From contig CAWEHB010000008.1 of NCBI GenBank assembly GCA_963808705.1, positions 1 through 64,000 on the forward strand: a stretch of 64,000 nt of DNA, in the 5' to 3' direction. Positions 14,688 to 22,750 of the stretch are shown here, in pieces. The position numbers were made by a program, and so were the translations under genes. This DNA comes from JASHPR01 sp963808705. GTDB taxonomy: Bacteria > Actinomycetota > Actinomycetes > Streptosporangiales > Streptosporangiaceae. The notes under the pieces are model-generated. The model had not been told where the DNA came from. It worked only from the letters and a program-made list of their open reading frames with translations, and made no database searches. The number at the start of each line of letters is the position of its first letter. The first letter of the stretch is position 1.

Positions 14688-15265
14688 CCACGATCCCGGC
14701 GCCGATGTTCAGCTTCCCGCTGTCCGGCGGGGAGGCCCTCGTGCTGAGGACACCCCTGATCACCGACGCCTACCACGCCCTGATCGTCGCCAACCGGGAG
14801 CGGCTGGCCCGGTGGGAGCCGTGGGCCATTCCCCCGCCGGTGCTGGAGGAGACGCGATCCTTCCTGGAGGCCAGCGCGCGGAACTGGCTGGCGGGCCTGG
14901 AACTGCCGGTGGCGATCGCGGTCCACGACCACGCCCAGTGGCGTCTCGCCGGTGCGGTGAGCCTGCACATCACGCCCTACTCGCGAAGCGCGGAGATCGG
15001 CTACTGGATCGACGGCGGTTACGAGGGCCGCGGGCTGGCGTCGCGGGCGGTGGCCGCGGTGCTCGATCACGCGTTCGGCTCGCTGGGCATCGAGCGGGTC
15101 GCGCTGCACACCGATCCGGCGAACGAGCGCAGCCGTGCCCTGGCCCGCCGGCTGGGATTCACCGAGGAAGGGCTGCTGCGCCAGGGTCTCGCCTTTCCTG
15201 GCGAACGCCGGGACGAGGCCGTCTTCGGGCTTCTGGCCAGCGAGTGGAGCCGGCGGCCGGACTGA
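14684..15265 (+). CDS. RimJ/RimL-type GNAT acetyltransferase
   Basis: A 193-residue N-acetyltransferase. AEIGYWIDGGYEGRGLASRAVAAVLDHAF (residues about 105-133) holds the acetyl-CoA-binding motif A (Q/R-x-x-G-x-G/A variant), followed by IERVALHTDPANERSRALARRLGFTEEGLLRQ, the classic B motif. It resembles enzymes that acetylate ribosomal protein N-termini, though the substrate cannot be told from sequence. The GTG start overlaps the PadR stop (GTGA), so the two are cotranscribed and coupled. Confidence 0.9.
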   Translation: MTTIPAPMFSFPLSGGEALVLRTPLITDAYHALIVANRERLARWEPWAIPPPVLEETRSFLEASARNWLAGLELPVAIAVHDHAQWRLAGAVSLHITPYSRSAEIGYWIDGGYEGRGLASRAVAAVLDHAFGSLGIERVALHTDPANERSRALARRLGFTEEGLLRQGLAFPGERRDEAVFGLLASEWSRRPD

Positions 15266-15289
15266 GCGCTCCGGCCCCGCGATGTGCCG

Positions 15290-16291
15290 TCAGGAGACCG
15301 CCGCCGGGAGGGCATCGCCGACCATTCGGCCTGGCCGCGGATCAGGGCCGCCAGGCCTGCCTCGCGCAGGATCGCCGCGGGCGGCCCGTTGGCATCCACC
15401 CCGGGATCGTGTCACGGGCCGCGCCGCGCCGGTGCCCAGCAGCGGGATGCTGCTCAAGGCGATGCCCGCGATGATCGCGGCACCGCCGGCGGCCTGGGCC
15501 GGCCCGGCCGGGTCGCCGAACAGGACGACGCCGGCCACGGCGCCCACCAGCGGCTCGAGGTTAAGGAAGGCCCCGGCCACCTCGGCGGACACCCGGGTCT
15601 GCCCGTAGGCGAAGAGCGTGAAGGGCAGCAGCGTGCCCCCGGCCGCGAGGGCGACGGTGGCCAGGACCGCGCCCGGGTCGTGGGGGGCGGCGGGGGCGCC
15701 CTCCGCGATCACCGAGAACGGCAGCACCGCCAGGGCGGCGCCGAGGAACTGCACGGCGGTGACCGCCACCGGGTCGCGGCCGCGCAGCAGGCGGCCCTGG
15801 GCCACCGTGAACGTGGCCGACAGCAGCAGCGACGCGAGCACCAGGCCGTCGCCCACGGCCGTGGCGCCGCCGCCCCGGCCGCCGGTGACCAGGCCGACGC
15901 CGGCGAGCGACACCGCGAACCCGGCCCAGGCCACCGGGCGGGCCACGGTGTGCTGCCAGAGCGCCGCGATGATCGCCACCATAACGGGCACGGCGCCGAT
16001 GAGCAGTGCCGCGTGGGTGACGCTGGTCCGGGTGATGCCGGCGTTCTGCACGACCACCGACCCGCCGTACCCGAACGCGCCGGACGCCAGCACCCGGGGA
16101 GTGCAGGCGGCCCGCAGCCCGCGGCGCCAGGCGGCGGCGAGGAGGATCGCGGCGGCCAGCCCGAACCGCGCGAAGGCGAGCCAGCCCGGCGGCAGCCACT
16201 CCAGGGCCAGCTTGGACAGCGGCACGGTGGTGCCCCACAGCAGCCCGGCGGCGGTGAGGGCGGCGACCGCGCGGCGACGGTTGGTGTTCAT
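15290..16291 (-). CDS. EamA/DMT-family exporter
   Basis: A 333-residue membrane protein with two EamA repeats, about ten transmembrane helices. The first repeat starts LTAAGLLWGTTVPLSKLALEWLPPGWLAFARFGLAAAILL. The second starts GLVLASLLLSATFTVAQGRLL and ends TRVSAEVAGAFLNLEPLVGAVAGVVLFGDP. Such proteins export metabolites such as amino acids. It is divergent from an Lrp-type regulator 56 bp away, a classic exporter/regulator pair. The last 45 residues are Arg- and Pro-rich and unlike the family, which may reflect a late frameshift. No database comparison was possible. Confidence 0.88.
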   Translation of the reverse strand: MNTNRRRAVAALTAAGLLWGTTVPLSKLALEWLPPGWLAFARFGLAAAILLAAAWRRGLRAACTPRVLASGAFGYGGSVVVQNAGITRTSVTHAALLIGAVPVMVAIIAALWQHTVARPVAWAGFAVSLAGVGLVTGGRGGGATAVGDGLVLASLLLSATFTVAQGRLLRGRDPVAVTAVQFLGAALAVLPFSVIAEGAPAAPHDPGAVLATVALAAGGTLLPFTLFAYGQTRVSAEVAGAFLNLEPLVGAVAGVVLFGDPAGPAQAAGGAAIIAGIALSSIPLLGTGAARPVTRSRGGCQRAARGDPARGRPGGPDPRPGRMVGDALPAAVS

Positions 16292-16347
16292 GCCGCCATG
16301 GTCGCTACTGGCGGGCGTGTAATTTGCTGTTAGCGCACTGAAGCGAA

Positions 16348-16881
16348 ATGATATATCGCAAGATGGCGGTTGAACTTGACGAAGTTGATATTAAGCTGCT
16401 CACCGCACTGCAGGCCGATGCGGACTGCACGAACGTCGAGCTCGCCCGGCTCGTCGGCTTGTCCCCCGCGGCCACGCTGCACCGGGTCCGCTGGCTGAAG
16501 GAGTCCGGGGTAATCCGCATCATCAGCGCCCAGCTCGACCCCGCCGCGGCCGGGTTTCCGCTGCAGCTGTACGTGACGGCCACGCTCGCCCGTCACGACC
16601 TGCACTCCAGCCGGGTCTTCGAGGACCAGATCCGGGCGCTGCCCCAGATCATCGCGGCGGACAACGTCGCCGGCGAGATGGACTACCTGCTCACGGTCGT
16701 GGCCCGCGACGTCACCGAACTGCAGCAGGTGCTGGCCAGCCTGGCCACCCGGGGCGGGCAGCGGCTGGTGACCTACCTCCGGCTGGGCGAGATCAAGCCC
16801 CCCTCCCGGCTGCCGCTGGCCGTGACCGCGCCGGATCCCGCGCGCCCGCCGCGCAAGCGGCGCCGGGCCGCCTCCCGCTGA
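16348..16881 (+). CDS. Lrp/AsnC-family transcriptional regulator
   Basis: A 177-residue regulator. Residues 10-60 are the AsnC helix-turn-helix (LDEVDIKLLTALQADADCTNVELARLVGLSPAATLHRVRWLKESGVI). The RAM ligand-binding domain follows (FPLQLYVTATLARHDLHSSRVFEDQIRALPQIIAADNVAGEMDYLLTVVARDVTELQQVL). The C-terminal basic tail is species-specific. Start is ATG 16348, or ATG 16363 which directly precedes the conserved VELDEVDIKLL. It is divergent from the EamA exporter and probably controls it in response to an amino acid. An imperfect repeat TTTGC...GCGAAA lies in the shared promoter. Confidence 0.9.
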   Translation: MIYRKMAVELDEVDIKLLTALQADADCTNVELARLVGLSPAATLHRVRWLKESGVIRIISAQLDPAAAGFPLQLYVTATLARHDLHSSRVFEDQIRALPQIIAADNVAGEMDYLLTVVARDVTELQQVLASLATRGGQRLVTYLRLGEIKPPSRLPLAVTAPDPARPPRKRRRAASR

Positions 16882-16939
16882 CCACGCTGGCCGGGGTCCG
16901 GGACGGCACCGGGAGCCGGGCCGGGCGGCGAGCGCCAGG

Positions 16940-17503
16940 CTATAACGGTCCCCAGAGGTGGGCCACGGAAGCGATCTTGATCACGTCCAGGTCGTGGACC
17001 GTGGTGACGGCGCACGCCGGGACACCCTGGTAGAGCAGCTCGCGGGCCATCGCGCCCTCGCCGAGCAGCGTGCGGAGCAGGTCCACGGTGACCCCGCCAT
17101 GGGTGGCGGCGACGACGGGCCCGGGCTCGGCGGCCACGTCAAGGAGGAACGCACGCAGCCGCTCGCCCGCCCGGCGCGAGGAGTCGCCGCAGCTGGGCAC
17201 GTAGTCCCGCTCCAGGGTCGAGTGAGCCCACTCGGCCACGAATTCCTCGAAGGTCTGACCGTCGGCCCAGTTCATGCGCTCGCGCAACCGGACGTCCCGC
17301 CGCAGGCGCAGGCCGCTCACCGAGGCGATGATCTCCCCGGTCTCCCAGGCGCGCCGCTGCGGGCTGCTGTACACCGCCTTCAGCCCTAAGCCGTGCAGCC
17401 ACCGCGCGGTGCGGCCCGCCTGCTCACGCCCGGTGGCCGTCAGCCCGGGGTCACCCGGGCCGGGGTCCCTCTCGCCGTGCTGCACCAGGTAGATCAGCGT
17501 CAT
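16940..17503 (-). CDS. histidine phosphatase family protein
   Basis: A 187-residue member of the phosphoglycerate-mutase-like superfamily. The N-terminal catalytic motif reads LVQHGERD, with the usual Arg of RHG replaced by Gln; the His nucleophile is present. LTATGREQAGRTARWL and AVYSSPQRRAWETGEII follow, and VVAATHGGVTVDLLR provides the second catalytic His. GGGAGGT lies nine bases before the ATG at 17503, so I prefer it to the in-frame start 12 bases upstream. The substrate is unknown (sugar phosphates, nucleotides or phosphohistidine). Confidence 0.85.
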   Translation of the reverse strand: MTLIYLVQHGERDPGPGDPGLTATGREQAGRTARWLHGLGLKAVYSSPQRRAWETGEIIASVSGLRLRRDVRLRERMNWADGQTFEEFVAEWAHSTLERDYVPSCGDSSRRAGERLRAFLLDVAAEPGPVVAATHGGVTVDLLRTLLGEGAMARELLYQGVPACAVTTVHDLDVIKIASVAHLWGPL

Positions 17504-17684
17504 GCCCGCGCACACCTCCCGTGCCTGCCGACCTCGCGGCGACCTCCGATGATTCCCGCTCCCGGTGCTGCCACGCCAAGCATGACCGCCCTCGCGGGCG
17601 CCGGCATCGCCTCTGGCCGAGAAAGGCCGGACGTGTCACAGATTTCGCGGCTGCGTCGTCTCCGGGGTATGCCAGAGACCAGCA

Positions 17685-17827
17685 TGAGAATCGCCGTCGC
17701 CGGCGGAACCGGGACCCTGGGCCGCCGCGTCACCGAAGAGCTGCGCTCGCGCGGGCACGACGTCCGGGTGGTCGTCATCGACGCGGTGCGCAATCCGGAC
17801 AAGCTCGCCACCGTACGGGAACCGTAA
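17685..17827 (+). pseudogene. N-terminal remnant of an NAD(P)-binding (NmrA/SDR-like) protein
   Basis: The ATG at 17685 opens MRIAVAGGTGTLGRRVTEEL, an atypical-SDR Rossmann start (GGTGTLG), and continues RSRGHDVRVV before ending after 47 residues. The rest of the enzyme is missing. Either a truncated gene or a scar; the Rossmann motif is unambiguous. Confidence 0.6.
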
Positions 17828-17979
17828 CGACCTGGTGACGGCTCCTTGCAGCCTCGTACAGGTTGCTCGCTCGGGTAGGGTTGCGGCGGGAACCGGGCCT
17901 GCGGGGGACGTTCTGGAGCCCCCGTCACGACCTCGATCCGGAGCCCATCCGGTCCGAAGCCCGCGGAGGTTTCCCACCG

Positions 17980-19602
17980 GTGAGCCCAGCGATGGTGTCG
18001 TCGGCTGCAGGGTCGCCGCAGGACGCGCCTCCGGCCCGGCGGGGGCTGCACATCTTCCCGCGCACCCCGGTCGGCGCGGTCATCACGGCGGCGACGCTGC
18101 TGGCCCTGGTCCTGCGGATCTACCAGATCACGCGCCCCGGCGTGCTGCTCGGCGTCGCCTGGTACGACGACGGGGTGTATTTCGCCAGCGCGCTGCGCCT
18201 GGTGCAGGGGGCGCTGCCGTACCGCGACTTCGTGTTCGCGCAGCCACCAGGGATCACGCTGCTGCTGACCCCGGCCGCGCTGCTGGCCAAGGCGTTCGGC
18301 ACCGCCCGGGGCATGGCGGTCGCCCGGATCCTGACCCTGCTGGCCAGCACGGCCAGCGTGGTCCTGGGCGGCCTGCTGGTGCGCCACCGCGGGCTGCTGG
18401 CGGTGACCGTGACCTGCGGGCTGCTCGCGGTCTACCCGGCCAGCGTGGGGGACACCCGTACGATCTTCCTCGAACCGTGGGTGGCGCTGTTCTGCCTGGC
18501 CGGCGCGCTCGCGGTGTTCGACGGTGACCGGCTGGCCGGCGGCAGGCGCCTGCTGTGGGGCGGGGTGGTGTTCGGGTTCGCCGGCGTCATCGAGTCGTTC
18601 GCGATCATCCCGGTGCTGGTCGTCGTGGCGCTCGCCCTGCCCAGGCCCAGGACGGCGGCGACCTATGTCGGCGGGGTGGCGGCCGGCTTCCTGGTTCCGG
18701 TCGTGCCCTTCGTGATCCTGTCTCCGCGGAGGTTCTACCAGAGCGTGTTCACCGCCCAGCTGGTCAGGTACGGGCAGACCCGGGTGCCGGTGTGGTCCCG
18801 GCTGCAGCAGATGACCGGGCTCAACTATCTGGTGAACCCCGGGCACCTGCTCATCGGGCTCGTCACGGTGGCCCCGGTCGGCTTCGTGGCCGCGGCCCTG
18901 ACCGGCGCGTGGATGATCACGCGCCGCCCGCCGCCGCCGCTGGACTGGTTCGCGGTGGCGACCACCGCCCTGATCGTGGTCGTGTTCATGTGGCCGCCGG
19001 GGTTCTTCTTCCACTTTCCCGGGTTCCTGGCGCCGTTCCTGGCCATGTCGATAGCCCTGCCCGCGTCCCGGCTGCTGGAGGCGGTCCGGTCGCCCGCAGG
19101 CCGGCCGGAGGCACGCCGCTGGCTGCCGCTGGCCGCCGCGGGCCTGGCCGGCCTGGCCATCGTGGTGTCCGCGGTCATCCAGGGCAACTCGGAGTCCACC
19201 CTCACGCCCAGGGTCGGTCCCAGGAGCGTGGCCGCGGTCCGGCGGGCGATCCCGCCCGGGGCGTGCGTGCTGACCGACCAGGCGTCCTTCACCATCGCCG
19301 CCGACCGGTTCTACTCCAGCGTGCCCGGCTGCTCGCAGATGATCGACCCGCTCGCCGTCGACTATGCCCTCAGCCCGGGACGGGACGGGCTCAACGGCGC
19401 GGGCAAGGTCCCGGCGGTGGCGGCGGTCATGCGGTACGCGTTCGCGCACGCCCAGTACGTCTGGCTGGCCGGCACCTACAACCGCCGCCGGATCGGCTGG
19501 ACGCCCGCGCTGAAGGCCTACTTCCACCGCAACTTCGTCCTGGTGCTGGCGGACAGCAAGGGCGACGCGCTCTACGTGCGCCGGGGCCTGCGCCCGGACT
19601 GA
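17980..19602 (+). CDS. GT-C type membrane glycosyltransferase
   Basis: A 540-residue multi-pass protein with about ten transmembrane segments and the GT-C layout. The first helix is followed by an outward loop with the acidic pair in WYDDGVYFASALRLVQGALPYRDFVFAQPPG, typical of polyprenyl-phosphate-dependent transferases (ArnT/PMT-like). A soluble C-terminal domain of about 140 residues follows (VGPRSVAAVRRAIPPGACVLTDQASFTIAADRFYSSVPGC). It probably transfers a sugar from a lipid carrier on the outer face of the membrane. GGAGGT precedes GTG 17980 by nine bases, better than the ATG at 17992. Confidence 0.8.
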   Translation: MSPAMVSSAAGSPQDAPPARRGLHIFPRTPVGAVITAATLLALVLRIYQITRPGVLLGVAWYDDGVYFASALRLVQGALPYRDFVFAQPPGITLLLTPAALLAKAFGTARGMAVARILTLLASTASVVLGGLLVRHRGLLAVTVTCGLLAVYPASVGDTRTIFLEPWVALFCLAGALAVFDGDRLAGGRRLLWGGVVFGFAGVIESFAIIPVLVVVALALPRPRTAATYVGGVAAGFLVPVVPFVILSPRRFYQSVFTAQLVRYGQTRVPVWSRLQQMTGLNYLVNPGHLLIGLVTVAPVGFVAAALTGAWMITRRPPPPLDWFAVATTALIVVVFMWPPGFFFHFPGFLAPFLAMSIALPASRLLEAVRSPAGRPEARRWLPLAAAGLAGLAIVVSAVIQGNSESTLTPRVGPRSVAAVRRAIPPGACVLTDQASFTIAADRFYSSVPGCSQMIDPLAVDYALSPGRDGLNGAGKVPAVAAVMRYAFAHAQYVWLAGTYNRRRIGWTPALKAYFHRNFVLVLADSKGDALYVRRGLRPD

Positions 19603-19732
19603 GCCGCTCCCGGCCGCCTTGGCCGCGCCCGCGCCTGCTCCCCGCCCGGCCGTAATTCCGTAGGCGGGGCCACGCCGCCCCGCTACCATCGCGTTCATGG
19701 CATTCCCTTGACGTAAGGCCCGGGCCGGGACG

Positions 19733-20911
19733 TTGGTGCTGGCCGCCGCGCTCGCGGTCGAACTGGTCGACGAGCTGGTCGACGGCACCAAGAGCGCGGC
19801 GCTGCCGCTGATCCGGCAGAGCCTGGCCCTGAGCTACGTCCAGGTCGGGCTGCTGGCGTCGGTGCCGCTGCTGCTGGGCGGCCTGCTGGAGCTTCCGCTG
19901 GGGGTCCTGGCCGGGCACGGCCGCAGGCGGCGCCTAGCCGTCCTAGCCGGCGGGGCGGTGTTCATCCTCACGCTCGCGGCCGCCGCCGCGGCCCGCTCGT
20001 TCGCCGTCCTGCTGGCCGCGTTCGTGATCTTCTTCCCGGCGTCGGGGGCGTTTGTCGGCCTGACCCAGTCCGGGCTGATGGACGCCGATCCCGGGCGGCG
20101 GGAGCAGCACATGGCGCGCTGGGAGCTGGCCGGGTCGGCGGGCTCGGTGGCCGGGCCGTTCGTGCTGATCGCCGTGCTCGCGGCCGGGGGCGGCTGGCGG
20201 TCGGCGTTCGGCGCGGCGGCCCTAGCCGCGGCGGTGGCCTGGCTGGGCGCGGCCAGGCACCCGCCGGCGCTGGCCGGCGGGCGCCCGGCCCGGCCCGGCG
20301 CGGCGGCCGCGGTGCGCCGCGTGCTGGCCGCGCTGCGGCGTGCCGGGGTGGCGCGCTGCCTCGTCCTGCTCCAGGTCTGTGACCTGCTGCTGGACGTCCT
20401 GACCGGGTTCGTGGCCCTGTACCTCGTGGACGTCGGGCACGCCACGCCCGAGCAGGCGGCGCTCGGCGTGGCGATCCGGCTGGGCTCCGGGCTGGCCGGG
20501 GACGCCGCGCTCGTCTGGGCCCTGCGCCGGTTCCGGGGGCCGAGCCTGCTGCGGGCCAGCGCCGCCGCGGCCGCCGTCGCGTATCCGGGGTTCCTGCTCG
20601 TGCCGGGGATCGGGCTCAAGCTGCTGCTGCTCGGCGGCCTGAGCTTCGCGACCGCGCCGTGGTACCCGTTGCTGCAGGCCCGGCTGTACGGCAGCCTGCC
20701 GGAGTCCAGCGGGATCGCCGTGTCGCTGTCGAGCGCGGCGGGCCTGCTCGGCGGCGCGGGCCCGCTCGTCGTCGGGTTCGCGGCCCAGCGCTTCGGGCTG
20801 ACGTGGGCGCTCACCGGCCTGGCCGCCGCCCCGCTGTGCGTCCTCGGCGGGCTGTGGCGGTGGCCTCCGGGCGCCGGGGACGACGGCAGCCCGGAAGCCG
20901 GCGGGCCGTGA
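19733..20911 (+). CDS. MFS transporter
   Basis: A 392-residue major facilitator superfamily protein with about 12 helices. The first helix carries acidic residues (VELVDELVDGTKSAALPLIRQSLALSYVQVGLL); the loop between helices 2 and 3 is AGHGRRRRLAVLAGG, the MFS motif A position. A C-terminal Asp/Gly-rich tail follows the last helix. The substrate is unknown. The start is TTG 19733 or GTG 19736; an in-frame TGA at 19709 rules out a longer form. No clear partner gene. Confidence 0.85.
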   Translation: MVLAAALAVELVDELVDGTKSAALPLIRQSLALSYVQVGLLASVPLLLGGLLELPLGVLAGHGRRRRLAVLAGGAVFILTLAAAAAARSFAVLLAAFVIFFPASGAFVGLTQSGLMDADPGRREQHMARWELAGSAGSVAGPFVLIAVLAAGGGWRSAFGAAALAAAVAWLGAARHPPALAGGRPARPGAAAAVRRVLAALRRAGVARCLVLLQVCDLLLDVLTGFVALYLVDVGHATPEQAALGVAIRLGSGLAGDAALVWALRRFRGPSLLRASAAAAAVAYPGFLLVPGIGLKLLLLGGLSFATAPWYPLLQARLYGSLPESSGIAVSLSSAAGLLGGAGPLVVGFAAQRFGLTWALTGLAAAPLCVLGGLWRWPPGAGDDGSPEAGGP

Positions 20912-20955
20912 GGCGGTCCTGCGTCGCCGCGGGCCGCCCGGGCCCGCCGCGCGGC

Positions 20956-22071
20956 TCAGCCCAGCGGGCGCGTGGTCCAGTTCGCCGGATCCGGGCCGAG
21001 CAGCCGCGTGTCGTGGGCGAAGACGCTGACGACGCTCGGCACTGCGCGGCCGCTGGTCGCGATGTCCACGGAAAGCCCGTCCGCGTCGGCCGCGCAGAGC
21101 TGCTGCCCGGGCGGATTGCCGCGGACGGCCGGGTAGCTGCTGAAGTTGACCCGGTAGCCGCCGACCGTGCGGTTCGCCGCCGGGCAGCCCTCGCCTCGCG
21201 GGGCCGGATCCACGTACACGCTGATCATGACCTCGGAGCTCCCGTGGCTCAGGTACCACTGGTTGGCGCGCAGCACCCCGCGATAAGGCATGAAGGCCAC
21301 CGAGCCGTTCGCCGCGTACAGCCGCCACCTGGCCAGCACGCCGGTCAGCTGGACCGGGAACGCGATGGCAGGCATGGCGCCGGGCCCGATACGGACGCCG
21401 TCCGCGACCTTCAGCATGTCCGGCTTAGCCAGCGAGCCGCCCAGCGTCGCCCACCCGCCGCGGGCGTACTGCCACGCGAGATAACCCCCGCCCAGGAACG
21501 CGGGCCGCCCGTGGACCGCGCCCGCCGGGCCGGTGACGGTGATGATCGTGCCGCCTGCCGGGTCACCGCAGTTCAGCTGGGCATGGCCGTGCCGCTGCAC
21601 CTGCCGCAGGACCTGGGCCGCGGTGAGATTGCAGGTGCCGGCGCGGTAAACAGACAGCGAGAGAACCGCCACCGACCTCCGCCCCGCGGTCAGGTAATCG
21701 ACGGTCGGGCTCGTGCCACCGGTCAGAAACGCGTCGCCCGCGGGCAGCCAGCCGAAGGCCGCGTACGGGACCATCGGGCTGAACGCGGCCGGGGCGGCCA
21801 GCGGGGTGACCAGCGGGCTTGCCGAGCTCCCGGGCCTGCTGACTGTCGGCCGTCCCGGGCCTGACGGTCGTGGCCCGGCCGGGATGAGCCCGCCGGCGAA
21901 CACGGCGATGATCGTGGCCGCCGCCAGCGCCGCGGCCGCGGGCCCGCCCGCCCGCCGCCAGCGCAGCCTCCTGCGGCCGCGCCGCCGCGCCAGCCCGATG
22001 TCGACTCGCGACGGCGGCGCCGCGTCGCCCGCCAGCCGTTCCAGCACGGCCCTGGCTCCGGCCTCGTCCAT
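20956..22071 (-). CDS. membrane-anchored protein paired with the SigE-type sigma factor (putative anti-sigma)
   Basis: A 371-residue protein. Residues 1-42 are cytoplasmic and basic (GLARRRGRRRLRWRR). One transmembrane helix follows (residues 44-63, GPAAAALAAATIIAVFAGGL). The rest is a secreted domain of about 300 residues with several Cys (CNLTAAQV, NCGDPAGG, EGCPAANR, QQLCAADA) and Gly/Trp-rich beta segments. It starts two bases after the sigma gene ends, and its N-terminus (MDEAGARAVLERLAGDAAPPSRVD) resembles the short cytoplasmic part of proteins encoded with SigE-family factors. I infer an anti-sigma or sensor role; no ZAS motif is visible. Confidence 0.65.
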   Translation of the reverse strand: MDEAGARAVLERLAGDAAPPSRVDIGLARRRGRRRLRWRRAGGPAAAALAAATIIAVFAGGLIPAGPRPSGPGRPTVSRPGSSASPLVTPLAAPAAFSPMVPYAAFGWLPAGDAFLTGGTSPTVDYLTAGRRSVAVLSLSVYRAGTCNLTAAQVLRQVQRHGHAQLNCGDPAGGTIITVTGPAGAVHGRPAFLGGGYLAWQYARGGWATLGGSLAKPDMLKVADGVRIGPGAMPAIAFPVQLTGVLARWRLYAANGSVAFMPYRGVLRANQWYLSHGSSEVMISVYVDPAPRGEGCPAANRTVGGYRVNFSSYPAVRGNPPGQQLCAADADGLSVDIATSGRAVPSVVSVFAHDTRLLGPDPANWTTRPLG

Positions 22072-22073
22072 GC

Positions 22074-22625
22074 TCAGCCCCCTCCCCCGCTTCCCCGCCG
22101 GCCGGGGACCGCCGGGCGCTCACGGTCAGGCCCGGGCGCGCGAGCGGGCCCGAGCGCCCGCCGCAGCGAGCCCAGCCCCTTGGCGGACTGGCTCTTGACC
22201 GTCCCCGGCGAGCAGCCGAGGACCCGGGCGGTCTGGTCCACGTTCAGGTCGCAGTAGAACCGCAGCACCAGCGTGGCCCGCTGCCGCGGCGGCAGCCCGG
22301 CCAGTGCCGTGCGCACGTCGAGAACGGCGGCGTGGTCGGCGACCACGCCGGCCACCTCCGGCAGCTGATCGCGCAGCGTGACCCGGCGGGCCCACAGGGA
22401 GCGCCGCTCGCTGAGGAACTCGCGCACCAGGATGACCCGGGCGTACGCGTCGGTGTGGTCGACGGCGCGGGCCCGGCCCCAGTGCACGTACAGCCGCGTG
22501 ATCGCCGCCTGGACCAGGTCATCGGCGCGATGCCAGTCCTGGCAGAGCAGGTAAGCCATCCGCCGCAGCGCCGTGAGCCTGACCGACACGTACTCGGTGA
22601 ACTCGGCGTCGCGGCCTCCGCTCAA
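22074..22625 (-). CDS. SigE-family ECF RNA polymerase sigma factor
   Basis: A 183-residue ECF sigma factor. Region 2 reads FTEYVSVRLTALRRMAYLLCQDWHRADDLVQAAITRLYVHWGRA; region 4 is LAGLPPRQRATLVLRFYCDLNVDQTARVLGCSPGTVKSQSAKGLGSLRRAL. This matches the actinobacterial SigE subgroup (short, with a Pro/Arg tail). Start TTG 22625, with GAAGG about nine bases upstream. The downstream membrane protein is transcribed with it, giving a typical sigma/sensor unit that would respond to an envelope or extracellular cue. Confidence 0.9.
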   Translation of the reverse strand: MSGGRDAEFTEYVSVRLTALRRMAYLLCQDWHRADDLVQAAITRLYVHWGRARAVDHTDAYARVILVREFLSERRSLWARRVTLRDQLPEVAGVVADHAAVLDVRTALAGLPPRQRATLVLRFYCDLNVDQTARVLGCSPGTVKSQSAKGLGSLRRALGPARAPGPDRERPAVPGRRGSGGGG

Positions 22626-22705
22626 CGCTGGCCGCCTTCACTCGTCGGGTGCCGCACAACCGTTGAATGCGCGCTGGCGCCTGCTTGGTTGCCCCGCGGG
22701 GAATA

Positions 22706-22734
22706 TCCGGGGCCAGCCTCGGGCCGGCCCCGGA
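22706..22734 (-). terminator. GC-rich hairpin after the flotillin gene
   Basis: TCCGGGGCC and GGCCCCGGA form a perfect 9-bp stem with an 11-nt loop, 17 bp beyond the flotillin stop. There is no U-tract, as usual in GC-rich Actinobacteria. Confidence 0.5.
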
Positions 22735-22750
22735 TCGGGGCGTGCCGAGC

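Noticed and set aside
17500..19791. 763-codon minus-strand open frame opposite the GT-C glycosyltransferase
   Set aside because: Composition is Arg/Gly/Gln/His-rich without motifs, and it spans several genes on the other strand. It is an antisense shadow caused by high GC.
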